Origin: Streptomyces virginiae
GTDB lineage: Bacteria > Actinomycetota > Actinomycetes > Streptomycetales > Streptomycetaceae
Assembly: GCF_000720455.1 (NCBI RefSeq)
Contig: NZ_JOAK01000002.1
Coordinates: 124,001 to 188,000 of the forward strand
Direction of reading: 5' to 3'
DNA: 64,000 bases
A program made the translations under genes and the position numbers. The notes under the pieces were generated by a model. It saw only the letters and a program-made list of their open reading frames with translations, did no database searches and was not told where the DNA came from. Shown piece after piece: positions 56,721 to 63,960 of the stretch; positions within the stretch are counted from its first letter, which is position 1; every line of letters starts with the position of its first letter.

Positions 56721-57481
56721 CGGGTGACCGCCGTCCACGGGCCGATCCCGAGTTTCCCCGTGTTCCCGAGGTCGAACGGCCGGGCGAGCCGCAGCCACAA
56801 CCGGGGCGCTCCGGGCCGGGGTTCGATCTCGATGACCGGCACCGTCGTGGCCGGCACCGTCGAGTCGGTGACGAGGTTGCGCCACACCACCGACCACGCC
56901 GCCGCCTGCCCCGGCGCCAGGGGCACCCGCTGCGGCGCGGCCTCGATGTTCGGCACCCCCGTGGCGATCCCCGCCGCTCCGTGCTCCACCGCGACCTCCA
57001 GCGGAGCGTTGCGGGCGTCGCGCAGCGACACCCCCGGGTAGCCCTCCAGCACGTACGCCTCCGTACCGCAGTTCACCAGCTGGAAGCCCTCCACCCGCAG
57101 ACCCATCGCCGCGTCACCGCCCGTCTCCACCAGCCGCACCCCGCCCTCGGGGCACGGCGGGCCGGACGTCGGCGCGGGCGCGCCGCGGTTCGGCGCCGCT
57201 CCCGTTCCGGGCGTCGCGTCCGGCTCCGTGCGCTGCTGCGTACCCGGCTGGGTACCCGGCTGCGTGGCGCGGTCGTGCGGCCCGAAGGTCGGACCGGGCG
57301 CGGCCGACGGCGCCGACGGCGTGCCGCAGCCCGCGGCCCCCGCGAGCACCCCCAGGGCCAGCACGCCCCCGAGGACGCCCCGCAGCCACGCCCGCCGCAT
57401 CCGCTGTTCACGCCGCATCCGCTGTTCCCGCCGCACCCGTAGTGCCCACCGCACCGGCCCTGGCCCCCGCTCCGAGATCAT
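56717..57481 (-). CDS. DUF4232 lipoprotein
   Basis: A 254-residue exported protein. The lipobox LAGAAGC (Cys about residue 52) predicts attachment to the outer membrane face; a Pro/Thr/Gln linker follows, then the DUF4232 beta domain (CPEGGVRLVETGGDAAMG...NCGTEAYVLEGYPGVSL). Function of the domain is unknown. The N-terminal MRREQRMRREQRMRR is a short tandem repeat, and the true start may be any of the four Met codons between 57481 and 57400; the longest is given. Confidence 0.82.
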   Translation of the reverse strand: MISERGPGPVRWALRVRREQRMRREQRMRRAWLRGVLGGVLALGVLAGAAGCGTPSAPSAAPGPTFGPHDRATQPGTQPGTQQRTEPDATPGTGAAPNRGAPAPTSGPPCPEGGVRLVETGGDAAMGLRVEGFQLVNCGTEAYVLEGYPGVSLRDARNAPLEVAVEHGAAGIATGVPNIEAAPQRVPLAPGQAAAWSVVWRNLVTDSTVPATTVPVIEIEPRPGAPRLWLRLARPFDLGNTGKLGIGPWTAVTR

Positions 57482-57598
57482 CCGCCGAGCCTACGACGCC
57501 CCCGCGGGGGAGGGGCGGGGGACGGGCGGGGCAGGGGCGGGCCACCCGCACCGGATTGGCCCGCCCGCGCGGGCCCGCGCGGGCCCTACGGTGCCCCC

Positions 57599-58999
57599 AT
57601 GGACCGCACGCTCGCCGCCGACCTCGCGCGGCTCCCCGACCTGCTCGACGCCACCCGCCGCGCCGCCGCCGAAGCGCTCGCCACCCTCGACGAGCGCGCC
57701 GTCGTACCGGACGCGCCGAAGCCGACCGACCGCGACCCCGAACCCGAACCCCTCCCGGAGCAGGGCTGTGGCACGGAGACCGCCCTCGCGGCGTTCCGCG
57801 CCCGCTGGGAGCCGCGGCTCTCCGCCTCCGCCGGCCCCCGCTACTTCGGCTTCGTCACCGGCGGCGCCACCCCCGCGGCGCTCGCCGGGGACTGGCTCAC
57901 CGCCGCCCACGACCAGAACTCCAACTCCTCCATGGACGGCGCCGGCCAGGACCTCGAACGCGAGACCGTGGGCTGGCTGCGCGAGCTGTTCGGCCTCTCC
58001 GACGCCCACACCGGCACCTTCGTCAGCGGCGCCACCATGTCCAACACCGCCGGCCTCGCCATCGCCCGCGAATGGCTCGGGACGCGCCTCGGCGTGTCCC
58101 CGGCCGACGACGGCGCCGGCGCCCTCGGCCCGGTCCGTGTCCTCTCCGGAGCCCCGCACTCCTCCATCGCCAAAGCCCTCTCCGTCCTCGGCCTCGGCCG
58201 CAACTCCCTGGTGCGCGTACCGACCCTGCCCGGCCGCGAGGCCGTGGACCCCGCCGCCCTGGACCGGGCGCTGGCCGACACGCCCGGACCGGCGGTGGTC
58301 GTCGCCAACGCGGGCACCGTCAACACCGTCGACTTCGACGACCTCCCCGCCGTCGCCGCGCTCCGCCCGCGCCACGACTTCTGGCTGCACACCGACGCCG
58401 CCTTCGGCGCCTTCGCCGCGCTCTCCCCGGACCACGCGCACCTCGCCGCGGGCCTCGACGCCTCCGACTCCGTCTGCGTCGACCTGCACAAATGGCTCAA
58501 CGTCCCCTACGACAGCGCCGTCCAGTTCACCCGCCGACGCGACCTGCAGGCCCGCGTGTTCCAGAACGCCGCCGCCTACCTCGGCCCCCTCGGCGAACAC
58601 CCCGACCTGGTCCACCTCACCCCGGAGAACTCCCACCGGCTGCGCGCCCTCGCCGCCTGGTTCACGCTGCGCGCCTACGGGCGCCAGGGGCACCGGGAGA
58701 TCGTCGAACGCAACATCGCCGGCGCCCGGGCCCTCGGCGCGGCCCTGGCGGAGGACCCCGCCTTCGCCCTCCTCGCCCCGGTCCGCCTCAACGTCGTCTG
58801 CTTCACCCTCGCCGACGACCCCGATCCGGCCCGCCTGACCGCCCTGCGCGAGGCGGCGGCCGCCGAGGTGTTCGTCACGCCCACCGTCCACGAGGGAACC
58901 GCCGGGCTGCGTGCCGCGTTCTCCAACTGGTGTACGACGCAGGCAGACGTCCACAGGGCCGCCCGGGCCCTGCGCACGGCAGCGAGGGAGATCGCATGA
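57599..58999 (+). CDS. PLP-dependent group II decarboxylase/aminotransferase-family protein
   Basis: A 466-residue cytoplasmic fold-type I enzyme. Group II decarboxylase landmarks are visible: FVSGATMSNTAGLAIAR (phosphate loop), PHSSIAKA (stacking His), DAAFG (Asp binding the ring N) and DLHKWLN with the Schiff-base Lys. It may decarboxylate an aromatic or acidic amino acid; substrate not readable. The next gene starts inside its last codons (ATGA), so the two are coupled. ATG at 57599 used; no strong ribosome site. Confidence 0.85.
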   Translation: MDRTLAADLARLPDLLDATRRAAAEALATLDERAVVPDAPKPTDRDPEPEPLPEQGCGTETALAAFRARWEPRLSASAGPRYFGFVTGGATPAALAGDWLTAAHDQNSNSSMDGAGQDLERETVGWLRELFGLSDAHTGTFVSGATMSNTAGLAIAREWLGTRLGVSPADDGAGALGPVRVLSGAPHSSIAKALSVLGLGRNSLVRVPTLPGREAVDPAALDRALADTPGPAVVVANAGTVNTVDFDDLPAVAALRPRHDFWLHTDAAFGAFAALSPDHAHLAAGLDASDSVCVDLHKWLNVPYDSAVQFTRRRDLQARVFQNAAAYLGPLGEHPDLVHLTPENSHRLRALAAWFTLRAYGRQGHREIVERNIAGARALGAALAEDPAFALLAPVRLNVVCFTLADDPDPARLTALREAAAAEVFVTPTVHEGTAGLRAAFSNWCTTQADVHRAARALRTAAREIA

Positions 59000-59451
59000 C
59001 GAGCAGTCCCCTGACCCTCCTGGAGGTCGAGGCCCTGGCGCGCGAAGCGCACGAGGGCCAGACCGACAAGGCCGGCAGGCCGTATGCCGAGCACCTCGCG
59101 GCCGTCGCCGACGGCGTGCGCGTACGCGGCGGAACCCCCGAACAGCAGGCGGCGGCCTGGCTGCACGACGCGATCGAGGACGAGGCGCTCAGCCTCACGT
59201 GGCTGGATGCCGCCGCTCTCCCGCAATCAGTGAAGGACATGGTCCTCGCCGTGACCAAGCGCCCCGGCGAGCCGGTGGAGCAGTACGCGGCCCGCATCCT
59301 GGCCACGCCGGGCGCCCTGCTGGTCAAGGAGGCCGACCTCGCGCACAACGCCGACCCCGTGCGCCTCTCCGTACTGGACGCCCCCACGCGCGACCGGCTG
59401 TCCGCGAAGTATGCGTATGTCCGTTCCCTCCTGGGCCTCACCGCCTCCTGA
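58996..59451 (+). CDS. SpoT/MESH1-like HD phosphohydrolase
   Basis: A 151-residue HD-domain protein. The (p)ppGpp-hydrolase pattern is clear: H19EGQTDKAG, Y30AEHLAAVA (His 33), LHDAIED (His 57, Asp 58) and AHNAD near residue 120. Single-domain HD proteins of this length resemble MESH1-type hydrolases, but related enzymes cleave other nucleotides. Overlaps the PLP gene by four bases. Confidence 0.85.
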   Translation: MTSSPLTLLEVEALAREAHEGQTDKAGRPYAEHLAAVADGVRVRGGTPEQQAAAWLHDAIEDEALSLTWLDAAALPQSVKDMVLAVTKRPGEPVEQYAARILATPGALLVKEADLAHNADPVRLSVLDAPTRDRLSAKYAYVRSLLGLTAS

Positions 59452-59606
59452 GCCCCCTCGTCCAAGGCGGTTGACGAAAACGGAACCATGGCCTTTCGTC
59501 ACGGGGCGTATGACCGTGGCCGGTTGGTGGGAGGATGGTCCATGTGGGGGCATTCTCGGCCGTGCGCCCCCGGCCGACCAGGGGACGACCGAAGGTGTGA
59601 TCAGTA

Positions 59607-59801
59607 GTGGCCATTTCGCTGTCAGTGGTGGTTCTGTTGGCGGTCATCCTGGTGGTGCTGATCCGCGGCAACCACATCAAGACGGGCCCCGCCATCGTCG
59701 CGGCCCTCTTCGGCTTCTTCCTGGCGTCCAGCTCGATCGCGGACGACGTGAACCGTTTCCTCAACTCCCTGGCCACGATGATCGCCAACATCAAGCTCTG
59801 A
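59607..59801 (+). CDS. Small two-helix membrane protein
   Basis: A 64-residue protein starting at the GTG at 59607. Two hydrophobic segments (about 3-20 and 28-45) flank a short basic loop (RGNHIKTG); the tail is amphipathic. I recognise the general type as a small membrane protein common in Streptomyces chromosomes and integrating plasmids, but no function. The nucleotidyltransferase gene begins eight bases after its stop, suggesting co-transcription. Confidence 0.7.
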   Translation: MAISLSVVVLLAVILVVLIRGNHIKTGPAIVAALFGFFLASSSIADDVNRFLNSLATMIANIKL

Positions 59802-59809
59802 CCGGCGGC

Positions 59810-60544
59810 ATGAGCGGTGACGCCAACGGCCCGAACCACCCCGTCGACCAGGCGCGGCGCTTCGCGGCCGAGCGATTCCCCGACGCCCTGAGCGTCGTCC
59901 TCGCGGGTTCCACCGCGTCAGGCCGGGCCACCGACACCAGTGACCTGGACATAGCGGTCCTGACGGAGGACGGCGGCACGTCCCGCCGGGAGACCCTCCG
60001 CTTCGAGGGACGGCTGGTCGAGCTGTTCGTCCACACCCGAGCCGGCCTCGACGAGATCTTCGCCGCCGACAGGGCCTCCCGGCGCGGCGTCATGCAGCAC
60101 GTGTACGCCGAGGGCCTGGTCCTCACCGAGCGGGACGGAGCGGGCAACGGCCTCAAGCGCCGAGCCGAGGACGCGCTCCGCGAAGGCCCCGGCGCCATGG
60201 CACCCACCGCGGTCGAGAACCGCCGCTACGCGCTCACCGATGCGCTGGACGACCTCGCCGACACCTCGGACGCCGTCGAACGGCTCGCCGTGGCCGGCGT
60301 CGTCCTCGGCATCGCCGCCGACCTCCTCTTCGACCACCACCGGGCATGGACGGGTGGCGGAAAGTGGCTGCCCCGCCGCCTGCTGCAGGCCGACCCCGAG
60401 CGCGGCGGAACCCTCCTGGACGCCCGCCGCCGGCTCTGCGAGAACGGCGACCCCGAGGACCTCGCGTCCGCCGCGGCGGAGATCCTCGACCTGGCGGGCG
60501 GCCCCCTCCGCGAGGGCTACGCCCGAAGCCTGCAGGACCACTGA
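59810..60544 (+). CDS. Nucleotidyltransferase-domain protein
   Basis: A 244-residue protein with a Pol-beta-type head: GS at 33-34 and DLD at 45-47 (VVLAGSTASGRATDTSDLD), the metal-binding signature. The C-terminal half is helical and resembles DUF4037/aminoglycoside-nucleotidyltransferase-like tails. Substrate unknown; relatives include MNT-type antitoxin-related enzymes, but no HEPN gene is adjacent. The ATG at 59810 is chosen because it begins the conserved helix. Confidence 0.8.
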   Translation: MSGDANGPNHPVDQARRFAAERFPDALSVVLAGSTASGRATDTSDLDIAVLTEDGGTSRRETLRFEGRLVELFVHTRAGLDEIFAADRASRRGVMQHVYAEGLVLTERDGAGNGLKRRAEDALREGPGAMAPTAVENRRYALTDALDDLADTSDAVERLAVAGVVLGIAADLLFDHHRAWTGGGKWLPRRLLQADPERGGTLLDARRRLCENGDPEDLASAAAEILDLAGGPLREGYARSLQDH

Positions 60545-60607
60545 CCCACCTGCTGCCTCACGGCCGGAGCGAGCCGTCACGCTCCAGCACGGGGCCGGAC
60601 GCCCGGA

Positions 60608-60844
60608 TCAGCCTTCGGCGCCGGAGTCGCCCGCCGGCGGCGGGACCTCCTGCCAGTCGGTGACGGGCTTGGTGCGGAACATGCCCCGGTAGACCAGGCG
60701 GGTCAGCACGACGGCTCCCTCGCCGTACTCGTGCAGCTCCTCGAAGGCCTCCTCCGCGGACTCGTACACGAACTTCCGCCCCTTGGCGTTACGGATGATC
60801 CATTCCCGGTCGCCGCTGACGGCGAGTGCCATACCTGCGCTCAT
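60608..60844 (-). CDS. Small conserved-looking cytoplasmic protein
   Basis: A 78-residue acidic protein without signal or membrane segment; the ATG at 60844 follows AGGGGGT by five bases. The body (DREWIIRNAKGRKFVYESAEEAFEELHEYG) looks like a folded alpha/beta domain rather than shadow sequence. I do not recognise it. Confidence 0.65.
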   Translation of the reverse strand: MSAGMALAVSGDREWIIRNAKGRKFVYESAEEAFEELHEYGEGAVVLTRLVYRGMFRTKPVTDWQEVPPPAGDSGAEG

Positions 60845-60916
60845 GCGATACCCCCTGGTCGGTGCGCGATGATCGTACTGGCAGGCCCGCGAAACCCACA
60901 GGGCCGGAAAACGCAT

Positions 60917-60955
60917 CAGGGCCAGGTCGAGGAGGTGTCCTCTGACCTGGCCCTG
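60917..60955 (-). terminator. Original tRNA-Gly terminator hairpin
   Basis: Twelve-base arms CAGGGCCAGGTC/GACCTGGCCCTG enclose GAGGA-GGTG-TCCTC. It stands six bases from the displaced tRNA 3' half and mirrors the hairpin at 63434-63472. Confidence 0.8.
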
Positions 60956-60960
60956 AGCCG

Positions 60961-61007
60961 CTGAGAGCGGGCGACGGGAATCGAACCCGCGTAGCTAGTT
61001 TGGAAGA
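60961..61007 (-). repeat. Attachment-site repeat, distal copy (displaced tRNA-Gly 3' half)
   Basis: 47 bases identical to 63478-63524, equal to nucleotides 30-71 of tRNA-Gly(TCC) plus five flanking bases. It lacks the 5' half, so it is not a functional tRNA. Confidence 0.93.
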
Positions 61008-61527
61008 TCGCGTACGCACATGCCGCCTGATCTGCCAAGTCGCTGACCAGTGGGTTCCCCACCCATGCGCCACTGTTCCCCGCGACTGCCTGCCCGCCGC
61101 TGCTCCACCGGGCACGTGGGGGACACGCCTAGATCGAGTCGTCACGCTCCAGAATGAGGCCGGCTGATCCGTCCTTAAGGTCTACGCCCGCGTCGAGAGT
61201 GAGGGGTCGGGCCTGCGGCTGCGCGATCGATCAACACTGCGACCTGCGACTTAGCTGTCGGTGTTTGTCGGCGTTGGTGTTGTCGTTGAACATCCTCCAA
61301 CGTCCCGAGACGGCCCGGGGCGGCGTACGAGCGTGCGGTCTCAGCCCCTACTGAAAGAGCGCGGTAGATCCGCGTTGCGGAACCTGCGTAAGCAGCTCTG
61401 AGGGGCACCACGCCGGGTGATCAGAGTGCCTCGACATCGCCTTCGTTTGCGGCGCAGTATGAGAGAGAGCAGCGCCGACGCGCTTGCCCGGTACGTCGGA
61501 GCTCCTCCCGATGAAGTGGAGGACCCG
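61008..61527. other. Element left arm, no gene seen
   Basis: The 520 bases between the left repeat and the secreted-protein gene hold stop codons in all useful frames and no ribosome site before a convincing frame. A CAGTAT hexamer at about 61456 could be the -10 of the downstream gene. Confidence 0.6.
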
Positions 61528-61989
61528 ATGAAGTACAGGATCGCAATGTGCGGCATAGGGTCGGCTGTGCTGGCTCTGGGGATGGCCTTTGGCCCGGTGT
61601 CGCAGGTCTCTGCCGCCCCCGCGCAGGAATGCGTGAACGAGGACACCAATGGGGACGGAGTGGCCGACGTGGTTTACGCGGACAACGACGGCGACGGCTA
61701 CATCGATGCCATTGTGTACGACCGCAATTTCGATGGAGAGGTCGACATGGTGGTGACGAAGGGGCAATGCATAGTGGACACGAACTCTGACGGCACTCAC
61801 GACCATGTGATTGACCCGCCCGAGACTCGGCAGCATGAGCCTGGGCAGAAGCAGGAACCTGAGACGCAGCAGCATGAGCCTGGGCAGAAGCAGGAACCTG
61901 AGACGCAGCAGCATGAGCCTGGGCAGCAGCAGGAACCTGAGACGCAGCAGCATGAACCCGGGCAGCAGCAGGAGCCTGAGCAGCAGTAG
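61528..61989 (+). CDS. Secreted protein with Ca-loop-like motifs and 13-residue repeats
   Basis: A 153-residue protein inside the decayed element. A signal peptide (about 1-31, ending VSAAPA) is followed by a compact acidic domain holding DTNGDGVAD, DNDGDGYID, RNFDGEVD and DTNSDGTHD, the D-x-(N/D)-x-D-G spacing of EF-hand or dockerin-type calcium loops, with two Cys bracketing it. From about residue 102 come four copies of QHEPGQ(K/Q)QEPETQ. The ATG at 61528 follows GTGGAGG. G/C at third positions is lower than in neighbours, supporting foreign origin. No family recognised; role likely extracellular or wall-associated. Confidence 0.75.
   Translation: MKYRIAMCGIGSAVLALGMAFGPVSQVSAAPAQECVNEDTNGDGVADVVYADNDGDGYIDAIVYDRNFDGEVDMVVTKGQCIVDTNSDGTHDHVIDPPETRQHEPGQKQEPETQQHEPGQKQEPETQQHEPGQQQEPETQQHEPGQQQEPEQQ
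61831..61986 (+). repeat. Four tandem 39-bp coding repeats
   Basis: Units start at 61831, 61870, 61909 and 61948. The first two are identical; the third differs by one base and the fourth by several, ending at the stop codon. Unit length keeps the frame. Confidence 0.95.
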
Positions 61990-62154
61990 CACGACAGCGA
62001 GCGCGCCCAGTCGATCCTCAGCGGAGTTGTCAAAGCCTCCGATGGGTCGTGGAACTTTAGTTTCTTCCTCGCGGACGACGGTGGCGCACTGGTCGCCTGC
62101 ATCGGCATCCGGCGGCCCGATAGGCCGCCCCTCGCAGGAGTCCGGTCAGCGGGG

Positions 62155-62361
62155 TCAGAGGTCGCCCTGAGACCGCTCAAGGCCTTCCACGAACGCATGG
62201 TGGAAGATGAGCTCGGCGACCCGGCAGGGTGCGGTGATAAACATCCTCTGTGCCTCGCCGAGGTCGCATCCGACGACCTGCATGGTCACCATGACCGCGT
62301 CCACGCCGTCACAACCGATCCCCTTCAAGAACTCCTGGAGGGTCTTGCATCGGCCAGGCGG
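62155..62361 (-). pseudogene. Possible small-protein fragment
   Basis: A minus-strand frame reads TLQEFLKGIGCDGVDAVMVT, then a helix-like VVGCDLGEAQRMFITAPCR region, ending with TGA at 62155-62157. Third positions are strongly G/C and the pattern resembles small helical Streptomyces proteins. No start with a ribosome site is present and the upstream part abuts the GntR fragment, so it is probably truncated. The neighbouring 61990-62154 holds nothing I can support. Confidence 0.35.
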
Positions 62362-62382
62362 GCAGGGTGGCGCTGGGCGCGG

Positions 62383-62640
62383 CTAGCGACTGACAGGAAT
62401 CTCATAGACGATCTCGCAGAGCGCGGACGGGATGACGATGTCCGCCGTCTCGACGGGCTGTCCCTCGTCGCTGTAGTACGTCCGCCGGATGTGCGTGACC
62501 AGGGCGGCCTTCTGAATCCCGAGGAGTGATGCTTCCTCGGCTGTCGCCTGCCGAGGCTCCGGCTGCTCCACGGCATGGCTGACGGTGATCTCCGGCAGGA
62601 CAACCAGCGTGCCGGCGGTGAGCTCGTACGGCTCCCAGCT
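62383..62640 (-). pseudogene. GntR-family regulator remnant (UTRA domain end)
   Basis: About 85 C-terminal residues of a GntR/UTRA regulator: WEPYELTAG, then TAEEASLLGI, RRTYYSDEGQPVETADIV and the stop at 62383. The DNA-binding head is missing; sequence homology stops at about 62640, where the integrase remnant begins on the other strand. Regulators of this type (KorSA-like) control transfer in pSAM2-family elements. Confidence 0.7.
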
Positions 62641-62655
62641 GCCGGCACCGGGCCC

Positions 62656-63413
62656 ACCACCGTGGCCAAGGCGTATGCGCTGCTGCGGGCGATTCTGGGT
62701 ACGGCCCTGTCCGATCAGTTGATCAGGCGGAATCCGTGCCAGATCAAGGGCGCCAGCACCGTGCACACCCCGGAGCGGCCGACCGCCACCGTCGAGGAGG
62801 TCTACGCCCTGGCCGCGGCCGTGCAGCCCCGATTCCGGGCGCTGATGCTGATGGCGGGGTTCCTCGGGCTCTGCTGGGGCGAGCTGATCGGGCTGTCCGG
62901 CGGGATGTGGACCTGGAGCACGGGACTGTTCGCGTCCGCCGGTCCGTCGCCGAGCTGGGCAACGGGCAGCGGGAGATCAAGGCGCCGAAGAGCGCGGCCG
63001 GCAAGAGGACGGTCTCCATCCCGGGCGTGATCGTGCAGGAGATCCGCGATCACCTGGACACCTACGCCGAACCGGGGGCCGACGGGCGTGTCTTCATCGG
63101 GGCCAAGGGAGCGACTCCGCGCCGGAACCACTTCAATCTGCTGTGGCACAAGGCGTGTCGGAAGGCGGGGATCAAGGGGCTGCATTTCCATGATCTCCGG
63201 CACACGGGGAACACCCTGGCCGCCTCGACCGGGGCCAGCACCCGCGAGTTGATGGCGAGGATGGGCCACAGCACCGCCCAGGCCGCGCTGATCTATCAGC
63301 ACGCCAGCGCCGACCGGGACCGGCTGATCGCCGACGCGCTGAGCGGGCTCGTGCAGCAGGGCCGACGGGGCACGGGGAATCGGAACGGGCACGCGGGGGG
63401 CACGCCGGACTGA
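62656..63413 (+). pseudogene. int: Tyrosine integrase remnant, frameshifted
   Basis: The C-terminal two-thirds of a phage-type integrase. From 62656 the frame reads TTVAKAYALLRAILGTA, RRNPCQIKGAS and on to WGELIGL near 62900; it then needs a one-base shift to continue DVDLEHGTVRVRRSVAEL to the stop at 63413. The first catalytic Arg is Cys (TGC at 62872-62874, GLCWGEL for GLRWGEL); HDLRH, GH and the final Tyr (IYQH) remain. The N-terminal arm-binding domain is gone. Its 3' end lies 64 bases from the tRNA-side repeat. Confidence 0.88.
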
Positions 63414-63433
63414 TCCCGGCCCCGAAAATGACC

Positions 63434-63472
63434 AAGGGCCAGGCGGAGGAAATGTCCTCTGACCTGGCCCTT
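63434..63472 (-). terminator. Element-borne tRNA-Gly terminator hairpin
   Basis: Arms AAGGGCCAGG/CCTGGCCCTT enclose GAGGA-AATG-TCCTC. It resembles the hairpin at 60917-60955 and now ends the tRNA-Gly transcript. Confidence 0.8.
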
Positions 63473-63477
63473 CAGTA

Positions 63478-63524
63478 CTGAGAGCGGGCGACGGGAATCG
63501 AACCCGCGTAGCTAGTTTGGAAGA
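63478..63524 (-). repeat. Attachment-site repeat, tRNA-side copy
   Basis: Identical to 60961-61007. It supplies the 3' half of the intact tRNA-Gly, from the end of the anticodon stem's 5' strand to five bases past the gene. Confidence 0.93.
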
Positions 63525-63553
63525 CTAGGGCTCTACCATTGAGCTACGCCCGC
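63483..63553 (-). tRNA. tRNA-Gly (anticodon TCC)
   Basis: A 71-nt cloverleaf: acceptor GCGGGCG/CGCCCGC, D arm GCTC/GAGC, anticodon stem CTAGT/ACTAG with loop CTTCCAA, T arm GCGGG/CCCGT with TTCGATT. Discriminator U; CCA not encoded. Its 3' half was rebuilt by element insertion. Confidence 0.95.
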
Positions 63554-63721
63554 ATTGCGTGCGCCGCAGGTCCGGGGACCGTGGCACGGACAGCATCCTA
63601 GCGGGTCGTTCCGGCCGTGCGCACACCACATTCCGTGCCCGCGCCGTCGCCTGTCCGAAACGGCTCGTGAAACACCGCGCATCAGAGGGTCTCCGGGCAT
63701 GTACCCTACGTGTCGCACCGA

Positions 63722-63795
63722 CGGGGTGTGGCGCAGCTTGGTAGCGCGTCCGCTTTGGGAGCGGAAGGTCGTCGGTTCGAATCCGGCCACCCCGA
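63722..63795 (+). tRNA. tRNA-Pro (anticodon TGG)
   Basis: A 74-nt cloverleaf: acceptor CGGGGTG/CACCCCG, anticodon stem CCGCT/AGCGG with TGG in the loop, T arm with GGTTCGAAT. Discriminator A followed by an encoded CCA at 63796-63798. The 168 bases upstream hold its promoter. Confidence 0.95.
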
Positions 63796-63847
63796 CCAAC
63801 GGCGGCCCACCGCAAGATCGCGTTGTGGGCTGATTGCCGCTTGCGGC

Positions 63848-63853
63848 TACTAT
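63848..63853 (+). promoter_or_regulatory. Possible -10 box upstream of tig
   Basis: TACTAT preceded 19 bases earlier by TTGTGG (63823-63828). Spacing is long, so only a candidate. Confidence 0.3.
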
Positions 63854-63960
63854 GCAAGCTGCGTGCCCGTGTGTCTGATGTACCGGGCCGAAGTCCGCCG
63901 GGCCGCTGATTCCAGCGAGACGGCAGATCCCCCAGCAGTCAGCCACAAGGAGACCGAACC

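Larger units (their letters stand above)
60961..63524. mobile_element. Decayed integrative element in tRNA-Gly
   Basis: A 2.5-kb element bounded by 47-bp direct repeats (60961-61007 and 63478-63524) carrying the 3' half of tRNA-Gly. An integrase gene, typical neighbour of the tRNA-side end, is a frameshifted remnant. A GntR/UTRA fragment and a probable small-ORF fragment are also broken. No replication, transfer or excision genes remain, so it cannot move alone. The layout matches actinomycete integrative-conjugative elements (pSAM2-like), reduced by deletion. Only the secreted-protein gene at 61528 looks intact. Confidence 0.8.

Noticed and set aside
60961..61052. Second functional tRNA-Gly
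   Set aside because: Only the 3' half matches; sequence after 61007 cannot form the acceptor or D arm.
61831..61986. CRISPR array
   Set aside because: The 39-bp units are contiguous with no spacers and are in frame within a coding sequence.
61348..61992. Leu/Arg-rich 214-residue minus-strand frame
   Set aside because: It is the complement of the 39-bp repeats and of the secreted-protein gene; its repeated LLLPRLMLL pattern comes from that.
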